DNA from: Alkalihalobacillus deserti
GTDB taxonomy: Bacteria; Bacillota; Bacilli; Bacillales; Bacillaceae_D
Assembly: GCF_020734105.1 (NCBI RefSeq)
Contig: NZ_JAJAFR010000002.1
Coordinates: 62,001-126,000 of the forward strand
Direction: 5' to 3'
DNA: 64,000 nucleotides
In this document: in pieces, positions 54,483 through 62,630 of the stretch
How positions within the stretch are numbered: the first letter of the stretch is position 1
Layout of the letters: each line of letters begins with the position of its first letter
The notes under the pieces: model-generated
Told to the model about the DNA's origin: nothing
Database searches by the model: none
What the model saw: the letters and a program-made list of their open reading frames with translations, nothing else
Program-made: the position numbers and the translations under genes

Positions 54483-54552
54483 TAAAAGTAATAGAAATTA
54501 ATTCGATTTATTTATGTTAACTCGATTGATATTTTAAGTTTACAAAAAAGAG

Positions 54553-54909
54553 GTGGGTGCAATGGCTCTAAGCTTAAAAGAACTTGACGCAGATTCCATT
54601 CCTGTGAACTTCTTACATGTCATTGAAGGCACTCCGTTAGAAGGTGTAAATGATTTACATCCTCTTTATTGTTTAAAAGTTCTGGCGATGTTCCATTTCG
54701 TTAATCGATCTAAGGAAATTCGTATTTCTAGAGGAAGAAGTCAATCTTCGCTCATTACAGCCGTTAGGGCTTTATGCTGCTAATTCCATTTTTGTTGGCG
54801 ATTATTTAACGTCAGAGGTCAAGAGGAAACAGTAGACCATAAGATGTTGATGAGTTTTGAAGTAGAAACGGTAGAAGAAATGAGACAAAATTTAACTAAA
54901 AATCATTAA
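54553..54909 (+). pseudogene. bioB: Biotin synthase (bioB) C-terminal fragment
   Basis: The first frame reads [40 protein letters not shown] and KEIRIS, matching the C-terminal third of BioB. It then changes frame: [20 protein letters not shown] continues from about 54735. Another shift gives [10 protein letters not shown] to the TAA at 54909. The N-terminal two thirds with the radical-SAM CxxxCxxC are absent. A dead fragment, not a gene. Confidence 0.85.
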
Positions 54910-55311
54910 TTACTCTTCATTTAGGATTAAATAGACAGGGTTTATCTGTTCTTATTAACGAATAAATCTAATCCATTATTCCCCTATCGTAAAATTTATC
55001 AAATAAGGAACTAGGTATTAAGTAGGGGTAACCTGTTATCGTTAGTTGGGAAACAGGATAATCGAACGAATATTCGCAATATTAATGAAACAAGTATAGA
55101 AGACATGGTACAATCATATTGACATATATTCCAAATTTATCCTTGTGTGTACATGATATTTGTTCTTTGAAAATAGTTTGCAAAGACAAAGAGAAGAACG
55201 AAAAAAATCATCTTGAGTTTACACCATCCTTAAGCGATCATCTATGAAAAAATAGTCTTACCAGTTGTTGAACGCTGTGTAAGGCTTTTTTTAAAATAGG
55301 AGGTGATAGTA
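54910..55311. other. Intergenic with a terminator
   Basis: No gene recognised. AGTCTTAC (55254-55261) pairs with GTAAGGCT (55279-55286), followed by TTTTTTT, a terminator for some unrecognised upstream transcript or a leader of the 43-residue ORF. Confidence 0.45.
55254..55292 (+). terminator. Terminator-like hairpin just before the 43-residue ORF
   Basis: Eight-bp stem (one G-U), 17-base loop, 7-T run; its T run ends 6 bases before the AGGAGGTGA of the next ORF, so it may attenuate that ORF. Confidence 0.55.
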
Positions 55312-55443
55312 GTGTTGGAGTGGCTAGAGTGGTTCCTACAACTATTAGTGCTTGTTACCACGGTCTTCTCTACCATCACACTAGGCTTAAAAAATATAAA
55401 AGAACTCAGAAAAAAATCCAAAAAGAAAAGACGACTCCCATAG
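55312..55443 (+). CDS. 43-residue hydrophobic/basic peptide (toxin-like or small membrane protein)
   Basis: GTG start with an excellent AGGAGGTGA 5 bases upstream. One transmembrane helix (LEWFLQLLVLVTTVFSTITL) followed by a strongly basic tail (KNIKELRKKSKKKRRLP). This layout is shared by type I toxin-antitoxin toxins and holin-like small proteins of Firmicutes, but also by other small membrane proteins. A hairpin (GACGA/TCGTC, 55430-55452) overlaps the 3' end. No antisense RNA promoter was identified with confidence. Confidence 0.5.
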   Translation: MLEWLEWFLQLLVLVTTVFSTITLGLKNIKELRKKSKKKRRLP

Positions 55444-55598
55444 GAATCGTCGCTAACAAAAAAATGCCTACGAATAAAGTATAATACGTTTCCGGTAAAT
55501 GATGCGAAAAAAGTTAAAAGTCATGCAAATTTATTTTCATTCATGTCCTCAAGGAAATGGAATATATGTCATCCATTTTAACTTAAGGGGGAATCACA

Positions 55599-56567
55599 TT
55601 GAGTAAAGTAAGCCTTATACCTTACACCATTCAATCTGTCGTAAAAGAGACAAAGGTCGTTCCACCAGGTATTGAATTAATTGAAGCCCCAACGATTTGG
55701 GAACAAGGATACTCGGGTAATGGAATGGTTATTGCCGTTCTTGACACTGGCTGTGATTCCGACCACTTTGAATTAAAAGATCGAATTATTGATGGCTACA
55801 ACTTTACATCTGATGACAACAGTGACCCCACCATTTTTGAGGATTACAATGGGCATGGCACACATGTATGTGGCACGATAGCGGCTACACAAAATGATGT
55901 TGGTGTCATCGGAGTTGCCCCAAAAGCTAAATTACTAGTCTTGAAAGTTCTAGGCGGACAAGGATATGGAGATACAAAGTGGGTAACAGAAGGTGTCCGG
56001 TATGCAATTAAATGGAGAGGACCAAATGGTGAAAGAGTGAGGGTGATTTCTATGTCACTAGGAGGCAAAGAAAAAGATATAACACTTCATAAAGCGGTAC
56101 AGGAAGCAGTTCAAAACGATGTACTTGTTGTTTGTGCTGCTGGTAATGAGGGTGATGGTAATGATGAAACCGATGAGTTTGCTTATCCTGGATCTTTACC
56201 TGAAGTGGTCCAAGTCGGTTCCGTCAATTTACAAGGGGAAATTTCAAGGTTTAGTAACACGAATTGTCATATCGATCTCGTTGCCCCAGGTGAAGAAGTT
56301 CTTTCGACCTACTTGAATAATGAGTTTGCAGTGTTATCTGGAACATCGATGGCTGCACCTCATGTTTCAGGAGCGGTTGCCCTCATCATTGAACAGGGTG
56401 AGAAGGAGTTTGAGCGTCCATTTACTGAAGCTGAAATTTGGGCCCAACTGATTAAAAGAACCGTTTCTTTGAATTACAGTAGACGGTCTCAAGGGAATGG
56501 ACTAATAAAACTAGCAACGGGTTTAATAACGCGAGCGGATGATGATAAGGTGTCTACGACCATTTAG
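55599..56567 (+). CDS. ispA: Intracellular serine protease (subtilase, IspA-like)
   Basis: 322 residues, no signal peptide. N-terminal extension with LIPYTI (residues 6-11), the inhibitory LIPY motif of Bacillus intracellular subtilisins. Catalytic Asp49 (AVLDTG), His86 (NGHGTH), oxyanion Asn183 (AAGNEG) and Ser250 (SGTSMAAPHV). Length equals B. subtilis IspA. TTG start 55599 follows AAGGGGGA. Cytoplasmic protein turnover in stationary phase or sporulation. A strong terminator follows. Confidence 0.94.
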   Translation: MSKVSLIPYTIQSVVKETKVVPPGIELIEAPTIWEQGYSGNGMVIAVLDTGCDSDHFELKDRIIDGYNFTSDDNSDPTIFEDYNGHGTHVCGTIAATQNDVGVIGVAPKAKLLVLKVLGGQGYGDTKWVTEGVRYAIKWRGPNGERVRVISMSLGGKEKDITLHKAVQEAVQNDVLVVCAAGNEGDGNDETDEFAYPGSLPEVVQVGSVNLQGEISRFSNTNCHIDLVAPGEEVLSTYLNNEFAVLSGTSMAAPHVSGAVALIIEQGEKEFERPFTEAEIWAQLIKRTVSLNYSRRSQGNGLIKLATGLITRADDDKVSTTI

Positions 56568-56583
56568 GTTCAATTAACATGAG

Positions 56584-56616
56584 AAAGACCAAATCATAAT
56601 GATTTGGTCTTTTGTA
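56584..56616 (+). terminator. Terminator of ispA
   Basis: AAAGACCAAATC pairs perfectly with GATTTGGTCTTT (12 bp, 5-base loop), then TGT. Confidence 0.85.
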
Positions 56617-56760
56617 CTTTATCATTATCTTTCGCAATAGAATGATATATGATTAGACGGTTTGTATTTTTTTATGTTTAAAATTAAAAGTCCACTATAA
56701 ATTGTGAAAATGTTCGCGCAAGTTAAAAAACTATGATACCTTATTTTAGAGTAAGGGGGA

Positions 56761-58434
56761 ATGAATGTGATTAAAAAATGGTGGAAAGAAGCAGTGGCTT
56801 ATCAAATTTACCCACGTAGTTTTATGGATTCAAACGCAGATGGAATTGGTGATATTCAAGGGATTATTTCGAAATTGGATTATTTAAGTGAATTAGGGAT
56901 TAATGTGGTCTGGATTTGCCCGATTTTCTCTTCGCCTAATGATGATAACGGTTACGATATTAGTGATTATAAAGGAATCATGGAAGATTTCGGGACGATG
57001 GCTGATTTTGATCAACTCTTAAAGGAAGTGCACAATCGTGACATGAAACTTATACTAGATCTAGTCATAAATCATACATCTGACGAACATCCGTGGTTCA
57101 TTGAATCACGTTCATCAAGGGAGAATCCTTACAGAGATTATTATATTTGGCAAGATGGGAAGAATGGGCAAGAACCGAATAACTGGGAATCCATCTTTGG
57201 AGGATCGGCATGGGAATATGATAAGAAAACTAAACAATATTTTATGCACGTATTCTCACGTAAACAACCTGATTTAAATTGGGAAAATCCAGATGTTAGA
57301 AAAGACCTCTATGAAATGGTTAACTGGTGGCTCGATAAAGGTATTGATGGTTTTCGCGTAGACGCAATTTCTCATATTAAAAAGTTAGCAGGTTATCCAG
57401 ATTTACCGAATCCCAAGAGGAAGAAGTATGTAGCTTCTCTAGATGGGCATATGAATCAAGAGGGGATTCAAATATTTCTCGACGAGCTAAGGCGTGAAAC
57501 ATTTGATAAATACGATATTATGACAGTCGGCGAAGCTAACGGAGTTAAGGTGGAACACGCTGAGGATTGGGTTGGTGAGAAAAAAGGCTGTTTCAATATG
57601 ATTTTTCAATTTGAACATTTAGATCTTTGGGGAAAGAGTACAGATGGAGGTTTAGATCTTGACGCACTTAAACAAACATTAACGAGATGGCAGGAGGGGC
57701 TTGATGGCATTGGATGGAACGCTTTATTCCTAGAGAATCATGACCAACCACGTTCTGTCTCCACTTGGGGAGATGATAAGGAATACCGTAAGCAATCTGC
57801 CAAAGCGTTTGCCACAATGTATTTTCTCATGCAAGGAACGCCATTTATTTATCAAGGTCAAGAAATTGGCATGACAAATGTCCAATTCCCATCTATTGAA
57901 GATTACAATGATGTTGCCATAAAAAATTTATATCGAAATGAAATTGAAAATGGAACACCATATGATAAGATCATGAAGATTATTTGGAAAAATGGACGGG
58001 ATAATTCGCGAACTCCTATGCAATGGAGTGACCTAGATCATGCAGGGTTTACAACGGGAACACCATGGTTAAAAATCAATCCTAATTTTAATGAAATTAA
58101 TGTTAAACAATCGATTCAAGATCCGAACTCGATCTATCATTATTATAAAAAATTGATTCAGCTTAGAAAAAAACAACCTGCGTTAATTTACGGAAGCTAT
58201 GAACTGATTTTGAAAGATCACACTGAAATCTATGCTTATACGAGAACGTATAATGATGAGAAGATCTTAATTATAACGAACTTATTTGCGCGAAAGGCAA
58301 ACTTTATCATACCAACAGATTTAATAGTACTGCCTAAAACATTACTTTTAAATAATTATGAAGTTGATCTAGAGGAAGAAAGTAATCAATTTGTTTTAAA
58401 TCCATATGAAGCTAGAGTGTATAAATTATCTTGA
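56761..58434 (+). CDS. malL: GH13 alpha-glucosidase (oligo-1,6-glucosidase/MalL type)
   Basis: 557 residues. Conserved GH13 regions: LVINHTSDEH (region I), nucleophile Asp201 in GFRVDAISH (II), acid/base Glu258 in TVGEANG (III), Asp328 in LENHDQPR (IV), and the N-terminal AVAYQIYPRSFMDSNADGIG typical of subfamily GH13_31. C-terminal beta domain from about residue 470. No signal peptide: cytoplasmic hydrolysis of imported isomalto- or malto-oligosaccharides. ATG follows AAGGGGGA. A sugar ABC importer lies 0.9 kb downstream. Confidence 0.92.
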   Translation: MNVIKKWWKEAVAYQIYPRSFMDSNADGIGDIQGIISKLDYLSELGINVVWICPIFSSPNDDNGYDISDYKGIMEDFGTMADFDQLLKEVHNRDMKLILDLVINHTSDEHPWFIESRSSRENPYRDYYIWQDGKNGQEPNNWESIFGGSAWEYDKKTKQYFMHVFSRKQPDLNWENPDVRKDLYEMVNWWLDKGIDGFRVDAISHIKKLAGYPDLPNPKRKKYVASLDGHMNQEGIQIFLDELRRETFDKYDIMTVGEANGVKVEHAEDWVGEKKGCFNMIFQFEHLDLWGKSTDGGLDLDALKQTLTRWQEGLDGIGWNALFLENHDQPRSVSTWGDDKEYRKQSAKAFATMYFLMQGTPFIYQGQEIGMTNVQFPSIEDYNDVAIKNLYRNEIENGTPYDKIMKIIWKNGRDNSRTPMQWSDLDHAGFTTGTPWLKINPNFNEINVKQSIQDPNSIYHYYKKLIQLRKKQPALIYGSYELILKDHTEIYAYTRTYNDEKILIITNLFARKANFIIPTDLIVLPKTLLLNNYEVDLEEESNQFVLNPYEARVYKLS

Positions 58435-58811
58435 GTGTTTGTAGCTAAGTGAAACAATATTAGATGGCAAGCCAGTAAAAAAACAGTTGGTCTTTTAGGG
58501 GCTGATTGTTTTTTGGTTATCTAAAGATTGCGAAGATGTTTATTTATCTGTCATTCTTTTAGTATATAATAAGAAATGTTGACGGGATTATACTAATAGA
58601 TGAATATGAATATATAGCTATAATTCCAACAAATAACCTTTTATGATTTTCTATCATCCTTTGAAGAATTAATCATCTGCCGAATTATCGAGAAAACACC
58701 CCTGACTTGGAACAGTTACCCTACCCTTGATTTATGCTAAAATCATCGTCAGGGATAGATTGAACTTTAAGTAATTCGTTGGGAATAAACAATTTTTTTC
58801 AGGAGGAGACC
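58435..58811. other. Intergenic
   Basis: An imperfect A-rich/T-rich hairpin (about 58479-58516, AAAAAACAG against ATTGTTTTTT) probably terminates malL. The rest shows no gene. Confidence 0.4.
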
Positions 58812-59195
58812 ATGCCAACATTACGAGCAATAACAGGAATATGGAAAAAACATGAGGAAACTAGTGAACAACCGAATTTACCCGGTCTTAAGACGCGCTA
58901 TTATAAAAAAAGTAGAGAAGTGATGATTGAGAATGTAACGAAAATAGTAAAAGGCAATAAATATCCTAATTGGCAAGTCACTCACGTAGATAATGAACGT
59001 GGAGAAATTTCGTTAAAAAAGCAGGGTGTTGGATCTTCAATCATGGTGGTGACCGTTTTTAAGATAAACCCTATTAAATCGGCGGTTGATGTGTATTGTG
59101 CGAATCAAGGGGCATTGGGTGATTTTGGCAGCAGCTATAGATCGATATTAGCCTTTTTAAAAGCGCTTGACGCAGAGGTAGCACCTGAAGGTTGA
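58812..59195 (+). CDS. Uncharacterised cytosolic protein
   Basis: 127 residues from ATG 58812, chosen because AGGAGGAGA lies just upstream (an upstream in-frame ATG at 58779 does not have a site). Soluble, basic N-terminal half (KTRYYKKSREVMIENVTKIV), then GEISLKKQGVGSSIMVVTVF and CANQGALGDFGSSYRSILAF. The last block resembles the DLG-x-x-R-x-I end of lipid/stress proteins of the DUF1499 kind, but I am not sure. Function unknown. Confidence 0.65.
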   Translation: MPTLRAITGIWKKHEETSEQPNLPGLKTRYYKKSREVMIENVTKIVKGNKYPNWQVTHVDNERGEISLKKQGVGSSIMVVTVFKINPIKSAVDVYCANQGALGDFGSSYRSILAFLKALDAEVAPEG

Positions 59196-59211
59196 AGGTT
59201 AGAGTAGGATG

Positions 59212-59241
59212 GCATGGGTTTGATACTCATGCTTTTTTTTG
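59212..59241 (+). terminator. Terminator after the 127-residue protein gene
   Basis: GCATG-G-G and C-T-CATGC flank 7 bases, followed by TTTTTTTTT. Confidence 0.75.
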
Positions 59242-59303
59242 TGGTCAAAATAGTGCACCTTTTTAGTCAATCTAGTTAGTATTCAATATGTAACCGTTCA
59301 CTT

Positions 59304-59330
59304 TATAATGTACATATGAAAGCGATTACA
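59304..59330 (+). promoter_or_regulatory. -10 box and cre site of the sugar importer operon
   Basis: TATAAT at 59304-59309 (weak -35) is followed by TGAAAGCGATTACA (59317-59330), a full match to the cre consensus TGAAANCGNTNNCA. Located around the transcription start, it predicts CcpA repression when preferred sugars are present. Confidence 0.75.
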
Positions 59331-59349
59331 ATTAGGTGGTGAGATAAAA

Positions 59350-60291
59350 GTGAATACAGCTGTAGATACAAAAAGTGTGAAAGCGGATACAGATGTGAAA
59401 AGTAAGACAAAAAGTAATACGAAGATGAAGAAGTTTTTATCTTACGCTGCGTTCGTTGGACCAGCACTTATATTTTTCATCGTCATTCAAATTATTCCTT
59501 TTTTTATGGGTGCTTATTACTCCTTTACATCTTGGAATGGAATTAGTTCTGCTACGGAATGGGTAGGATTTGAAAATTATAAACGAATCTTCACAAATGA
59601 TGGGAGGTTCGTTGATTCTTTCCTTTTTACAACAAAGTTCATGTTTGCTGCAGTTGTTATAAGTAACATTATTGGTTTTTCTTTCGCATTACTATTAAAC
59701 TCTGCATTGAAAACGAGAAACATTTTAAGGACTGCCTTTTTTATACCAAATGTTATCGGTGGTTTATTACTAGGATTTATCTGGCAGTTTATTTTTGTAA
59801 GGGGATTTGCAGCAATTGGAGAATTTACAAATCTCTCTTTCTTTCAACAGGCTTGGTTAGGCGATGCACAAACAGCCTTTTGGGGAATTGTAATTGTGTT
59901 CGCTTGGCAGATCAGTGGATACATGATGGTCATTTATATTGCTGCCCTGCAAGGTGTGGATACATCATTGCTAGAAGCAGCAAAAATTGATGGTGCTAAT
60001 GCATTTACTTCATTAACAAAGATCATTATCCCATTAATTTTACCAGCCTTTACGATTTGTTTCTTCCTAACAATCTCAATGGCCTTCAAAATTTTTGATT
60101 TGAACCTGTCGTTAACCGGTGGAGGACCATTTAACTCAACCCAATCGGTAGCCATTAATATTTATCAAGAAGCGTTTACAAACAACAATTATGGCTTAGG
60201 GTCAGCTAAATCGATTCTTTTCTTCGTGATTGTTGCCATTATTACAACTTTACAAGTGATGATTACTAAGAAGAAGGAGGTTGAGGCGTAA
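59350..60291 (+). CDS. Sugar ABC transporter permease (CUT1, MalF/MsmF-like)
   Basis: 313 residues; Lys/Thr-rich cytoplasmic N-terminus of about 30 residues, six hydrophobic helices, FYSFTSWNG-type YYSFTSWNGISSATEWVGF block and the EAA loop LLEAAKIDGANAFTSLTKII. GTG start follows GGTGGTGAG. The stop overlaps the ATG of the second permease by 1 base (TAATG). Confidence 0.92.
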   Translation: MNTAVDTKSVKADTDVKSKTKSNTKMKKFLSYAAFVGPALIFFIVIQIIPFFMGAYYSFTSWNGISSATEWVGFENYKRIFTNDGRFVDSFLFTTKFMFAAVVISNIIGFSFALLLNSALKTRNILRTAFFIPNVIGGLLLGFIWQFIFVRGFAAIGEFTNLSFFQQAWLGDAQTAFWGIVIVFAWQISGYMMVIYIAALQGVDTSLLEAAKIDGANAFTSLTKIIIPLILPAFTICFFLTISMAFKIFDLNLSLTGGGPFNSTQSVAINIYQEAFTNNNYGLGSAKSILFFVIVAIITTLQVMITKKKEVEA

Positions 60292-61118
60292 TGAATAAAA
60301 AATACACGAAAGGGACATTCATTTTAGAAATCTTTGCGATTCTTTTAGCTCTCATCTTCTTAGTTCCTTTTTATTTCGTTATCGCGAATTCTTTAAAAGG
60401 GTTCTCTGAAATACTACTAGATGCTGCGGCGTTACCGACTGAATGGTTATTTTCTAACTATGTGAAGGTGTGGCAAATTCTTGATTTTCCAAGAGCATTT
60501 TGGAACTCGCTTGTTATTACAGTCCTAAGTAATATTGGTCTAGTCATCATTAGTTCGATGGCAGCGTGGAAAATGGTTCGTACTCCTGGAAAGTTCAGTA
60601 AAATGTTGTTTGTATTCTTTGTTGCAGCAATGGTTATTCCTTTTCAAACGGTAATGATACCTTTAGTGAAATTAGGAGGAATGCTTGGAATCATGAACAG
60701 TATTCCTGGAATTATCATCATGTATTTTGGTTTTGGTGTTCCGTTATCCTTGTTCCTTTATCACGGTTTTGTTAAGACTGTACCGGTTGAAGTGGAGGAA
60801 TCAGCGCGAATTGATGGGTGTACACAATTTGGTGTGTTCTGGAGAATTGTATTCCCGCTCTTAAAACCAATTACTGTAACCGTTGTGATCTTGAACACTT
60901 TATGGATTTGGAATGATTACTTGTTACCACTTCTAGTGTTACAAGATGCATCGTTACGTACGATTCCATTAGCAACTAGTTCTTTCTTTGCTCAATATAC
61001 AAAGCAATGGGATATGGGTCTTGCTGCTCTTGTGCTAGGGATTATACCCGTAGTTATTTTCTTCTTATTCTTACAGAAACATATTATTAAAGGGATTGCT
61101 TCAGGGTCAATCAAATAA
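60291..61118 (+). CDS. Sugar ABC transporter permease (CUT1, MalG/MsmG-like)
   Basis: 275 residues, six helices, PFYFVIANSLKGFSEI block near the N-terminus, EAA loop VEESARIDGCTQFGVFWRIV. Translationally coupled to the first permease. No ATPase gene in the operon, so a shared MsmX-type ATPase encoded elsewhere is expected. Confidence 0.92.
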   Translation: MNKKYTKGTFILEIFAILLALIFLVPFYFVIANSLKGFSEILLDAAALPTEWLFSNYVKVWQILDFPRAFWNSLVITVLSNIGLVIISSMAAWKMVRTPGKFSKMLFVFFVAAMVIPFQTVMIPLVKLGGMLGIMNSIPGIIIMYFGFGVPLSLFLYHGFVKTVPVEVEESARIDGCTQFGVFWRIVFPLLKPITVTVVILNTLWIWNDYLLPLLVLQDASLRTIPLATSSFFAQYTKQWDMGLAALVLGIIPVVIFFLFLQKHIIKGIASGSIK

Positions 61119-61201
61119 GTTGGGTTTAATTTTTTGTAGCTAATGCTGCAAAAATCAATATAGCAAGTACAAAAATTGGTAGATTTTGGGAGGTTAATTA
61201 C

Positions 61202-62485
61202 ATGAAACGATTATTATTTCTATGTTTAACAATGTTGTTGGTTATTGGAATTAGTGCAGGATGTTCGTCAAATGATGATAGCAGCTCATCAGGTGATTCA
61301 AGTGCAGGCGGTAGTGACACAGACTCAGTAACACTTAATATGTTCCAATTTAAAGTTGAAATTGATGAACAATTGCAAGAGATGCTTAAAGAATTCGAAG
61401 CTGAGCATCCAAACATCAAAGTCAACCTTGAAACAGTTGGTGGTGGTGCTGACTATAAATCTGCATTAAAAGCTAAATTCGCTTCTGGTGAAAAACCTGA
61501 TATTTTTAACAACGGTGGGTTTAATGAATTAGAACTTTGGAAAGAGCATTTAGCAAATCTTTCAGAAGAACCTTGGGTGGAACATCTACTACCTATTGGA
61601 AAAGTTCCTATGACAGATGAGGATGGTAAGTTATATGGAATGCCAGTTAACCTTGAAGGATATGGCTTTATTTATAACAAAGATTTATTTGAACAGGCCG
61701 GAATTACCGAAGCACCAACTACACTATCTGAGCTAATGGCTGTAGCAAAAGAGTTAGAAGAAAACGGAATTACAGCGTTTTCGGCTGGTTATGCAGAAGG
61801 TTGGGTAATTGGGCAGCATTTATTAAATATTGCTTTTGCTCAGCAGAATGATCCTGAAGCATTCATAACATCTTTAACTGAAGGAACAGAGTCGTTTATA
61901 GGCAACCCACATTTTGAAGATTTTAAAGAATTGATCGACACGGAGATTAATTTTGGAAATGCGAATCCATTAACAACTGATTATAATACACAAGTAACAT
62001 TATTTGCTTCAGGAGAAACAGCTATGCTTCAACAAGGTAACTGGACTGAAAATATGATCTATCAGATTAACCCAGAAATGAATATGGCTTTCTTACCTAT
62101 TCCTCTTAATGATGAGGCAAGTGCGAATAGCCTACCTGTAGGCGTTCCGAATAACTGGGCTATTAGTAAAGAGTCAGAGCATCTTGAGGAAGCTAAGTTA
62201 CTTCTTGATTGGATGGTATCTTCAGAAACAGGTAAACGTTATATGACTGAAGAGTTTGGGTTCATACCGGCATTTGACAATATTGAGCCTGCTGGCCTTG
62301 GAGCTTTAGGCGAATCAATATTAGCGTATTCTAAAGACGAAAAGACAATTCCTTGGACATGGTTCATGTGGCCGGATGGAGCAAGAGACGACTTTGCGGC
62401 AGCGATTCAAGAATATATTGCAGGACAAATTGAGTATGATCAAGTGTTAGAAAAATTTCAACGAACATGGGATAACTTAAAGTAA
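61202..62485 (+). CDS. Sugar ABC transporter substrate-binding lipoprotein (CUT1)
   Basis: 427 residues; lipobox ISAGCS, Ser/Asp-rich linker (SSNDDSSSSGDSSAGGSD), then a family 1 binding protein: FEAEHPNIKVNLETVGGGAD, PDIFNNGGF, GYGFIYNKDLFEQAGI and FASGETAMLQQGNW. ATG follows TTGGGAGG. Ligand probably an alpha-glucan oligosaccharide given malL upstream, though that is inference. Third gene of the cre-controlled operon. Confidence 0.9.
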   Translation: MKRLLFLCLTMLLVIGISAGCSSNDDSSSSGDSSAGGSDTDSVTLNMFQFKVEIDEQLQEMLKEFEAEHPNIKVNLETVGGGADYKSALKAKFASGEKPDIFNNGGFNELELWKEHLANLSEEPWVEHLLPIGKVPMTDEDGKLYGMPVNLEGYGFIYNKDLFEQAGITEAPTTLSELMAVAKELEENGITAFSAGYAEGWVIGQHLLNIAFAQQNDPEAFITSLTEGTESFIGNPHFEDFKELIDTEINFGNANPLTTDYNTQVTLFASGETAMLQQGNWTENMIYQINPEMNMAFLPIPLNDEASANSLPVGVPNNWAISKESEHLEEAKLLLDWMVSSETGKRYMTEEFGFIPAFDNIEPAGLGALGESILAYSKDEKTIPWTWFMWPDGARDDFAAAIQEYIAGQIEYDQVLEKFQRTWDNLK

Positions 62486-62506
62486 TAACTCCATATTTTA
62501 GTAAGT

Positions 62507-62535
62507 AGAAAGCATGTCTATACGTAGATGTGCTT
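62507..62535 (+). terminator. Hairpin between the importer and the sensor kinase
   Basis: GAAAGCA-TG-TCTA faces TAGA-TG-TGCTTTC, an imperfect stem without a T run. Possible attenuator rather than a full stop. Confidence 0.4.
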
Positions 62536-62630
62536 TCGGGCTTATACTTTACTGTATGGTTCCGTTCAAAAAGATTCTTTTCATAACCTCTTGAACGAAA
62601 TCGTATACAGGAAGATGGGGAGGAACTTCG

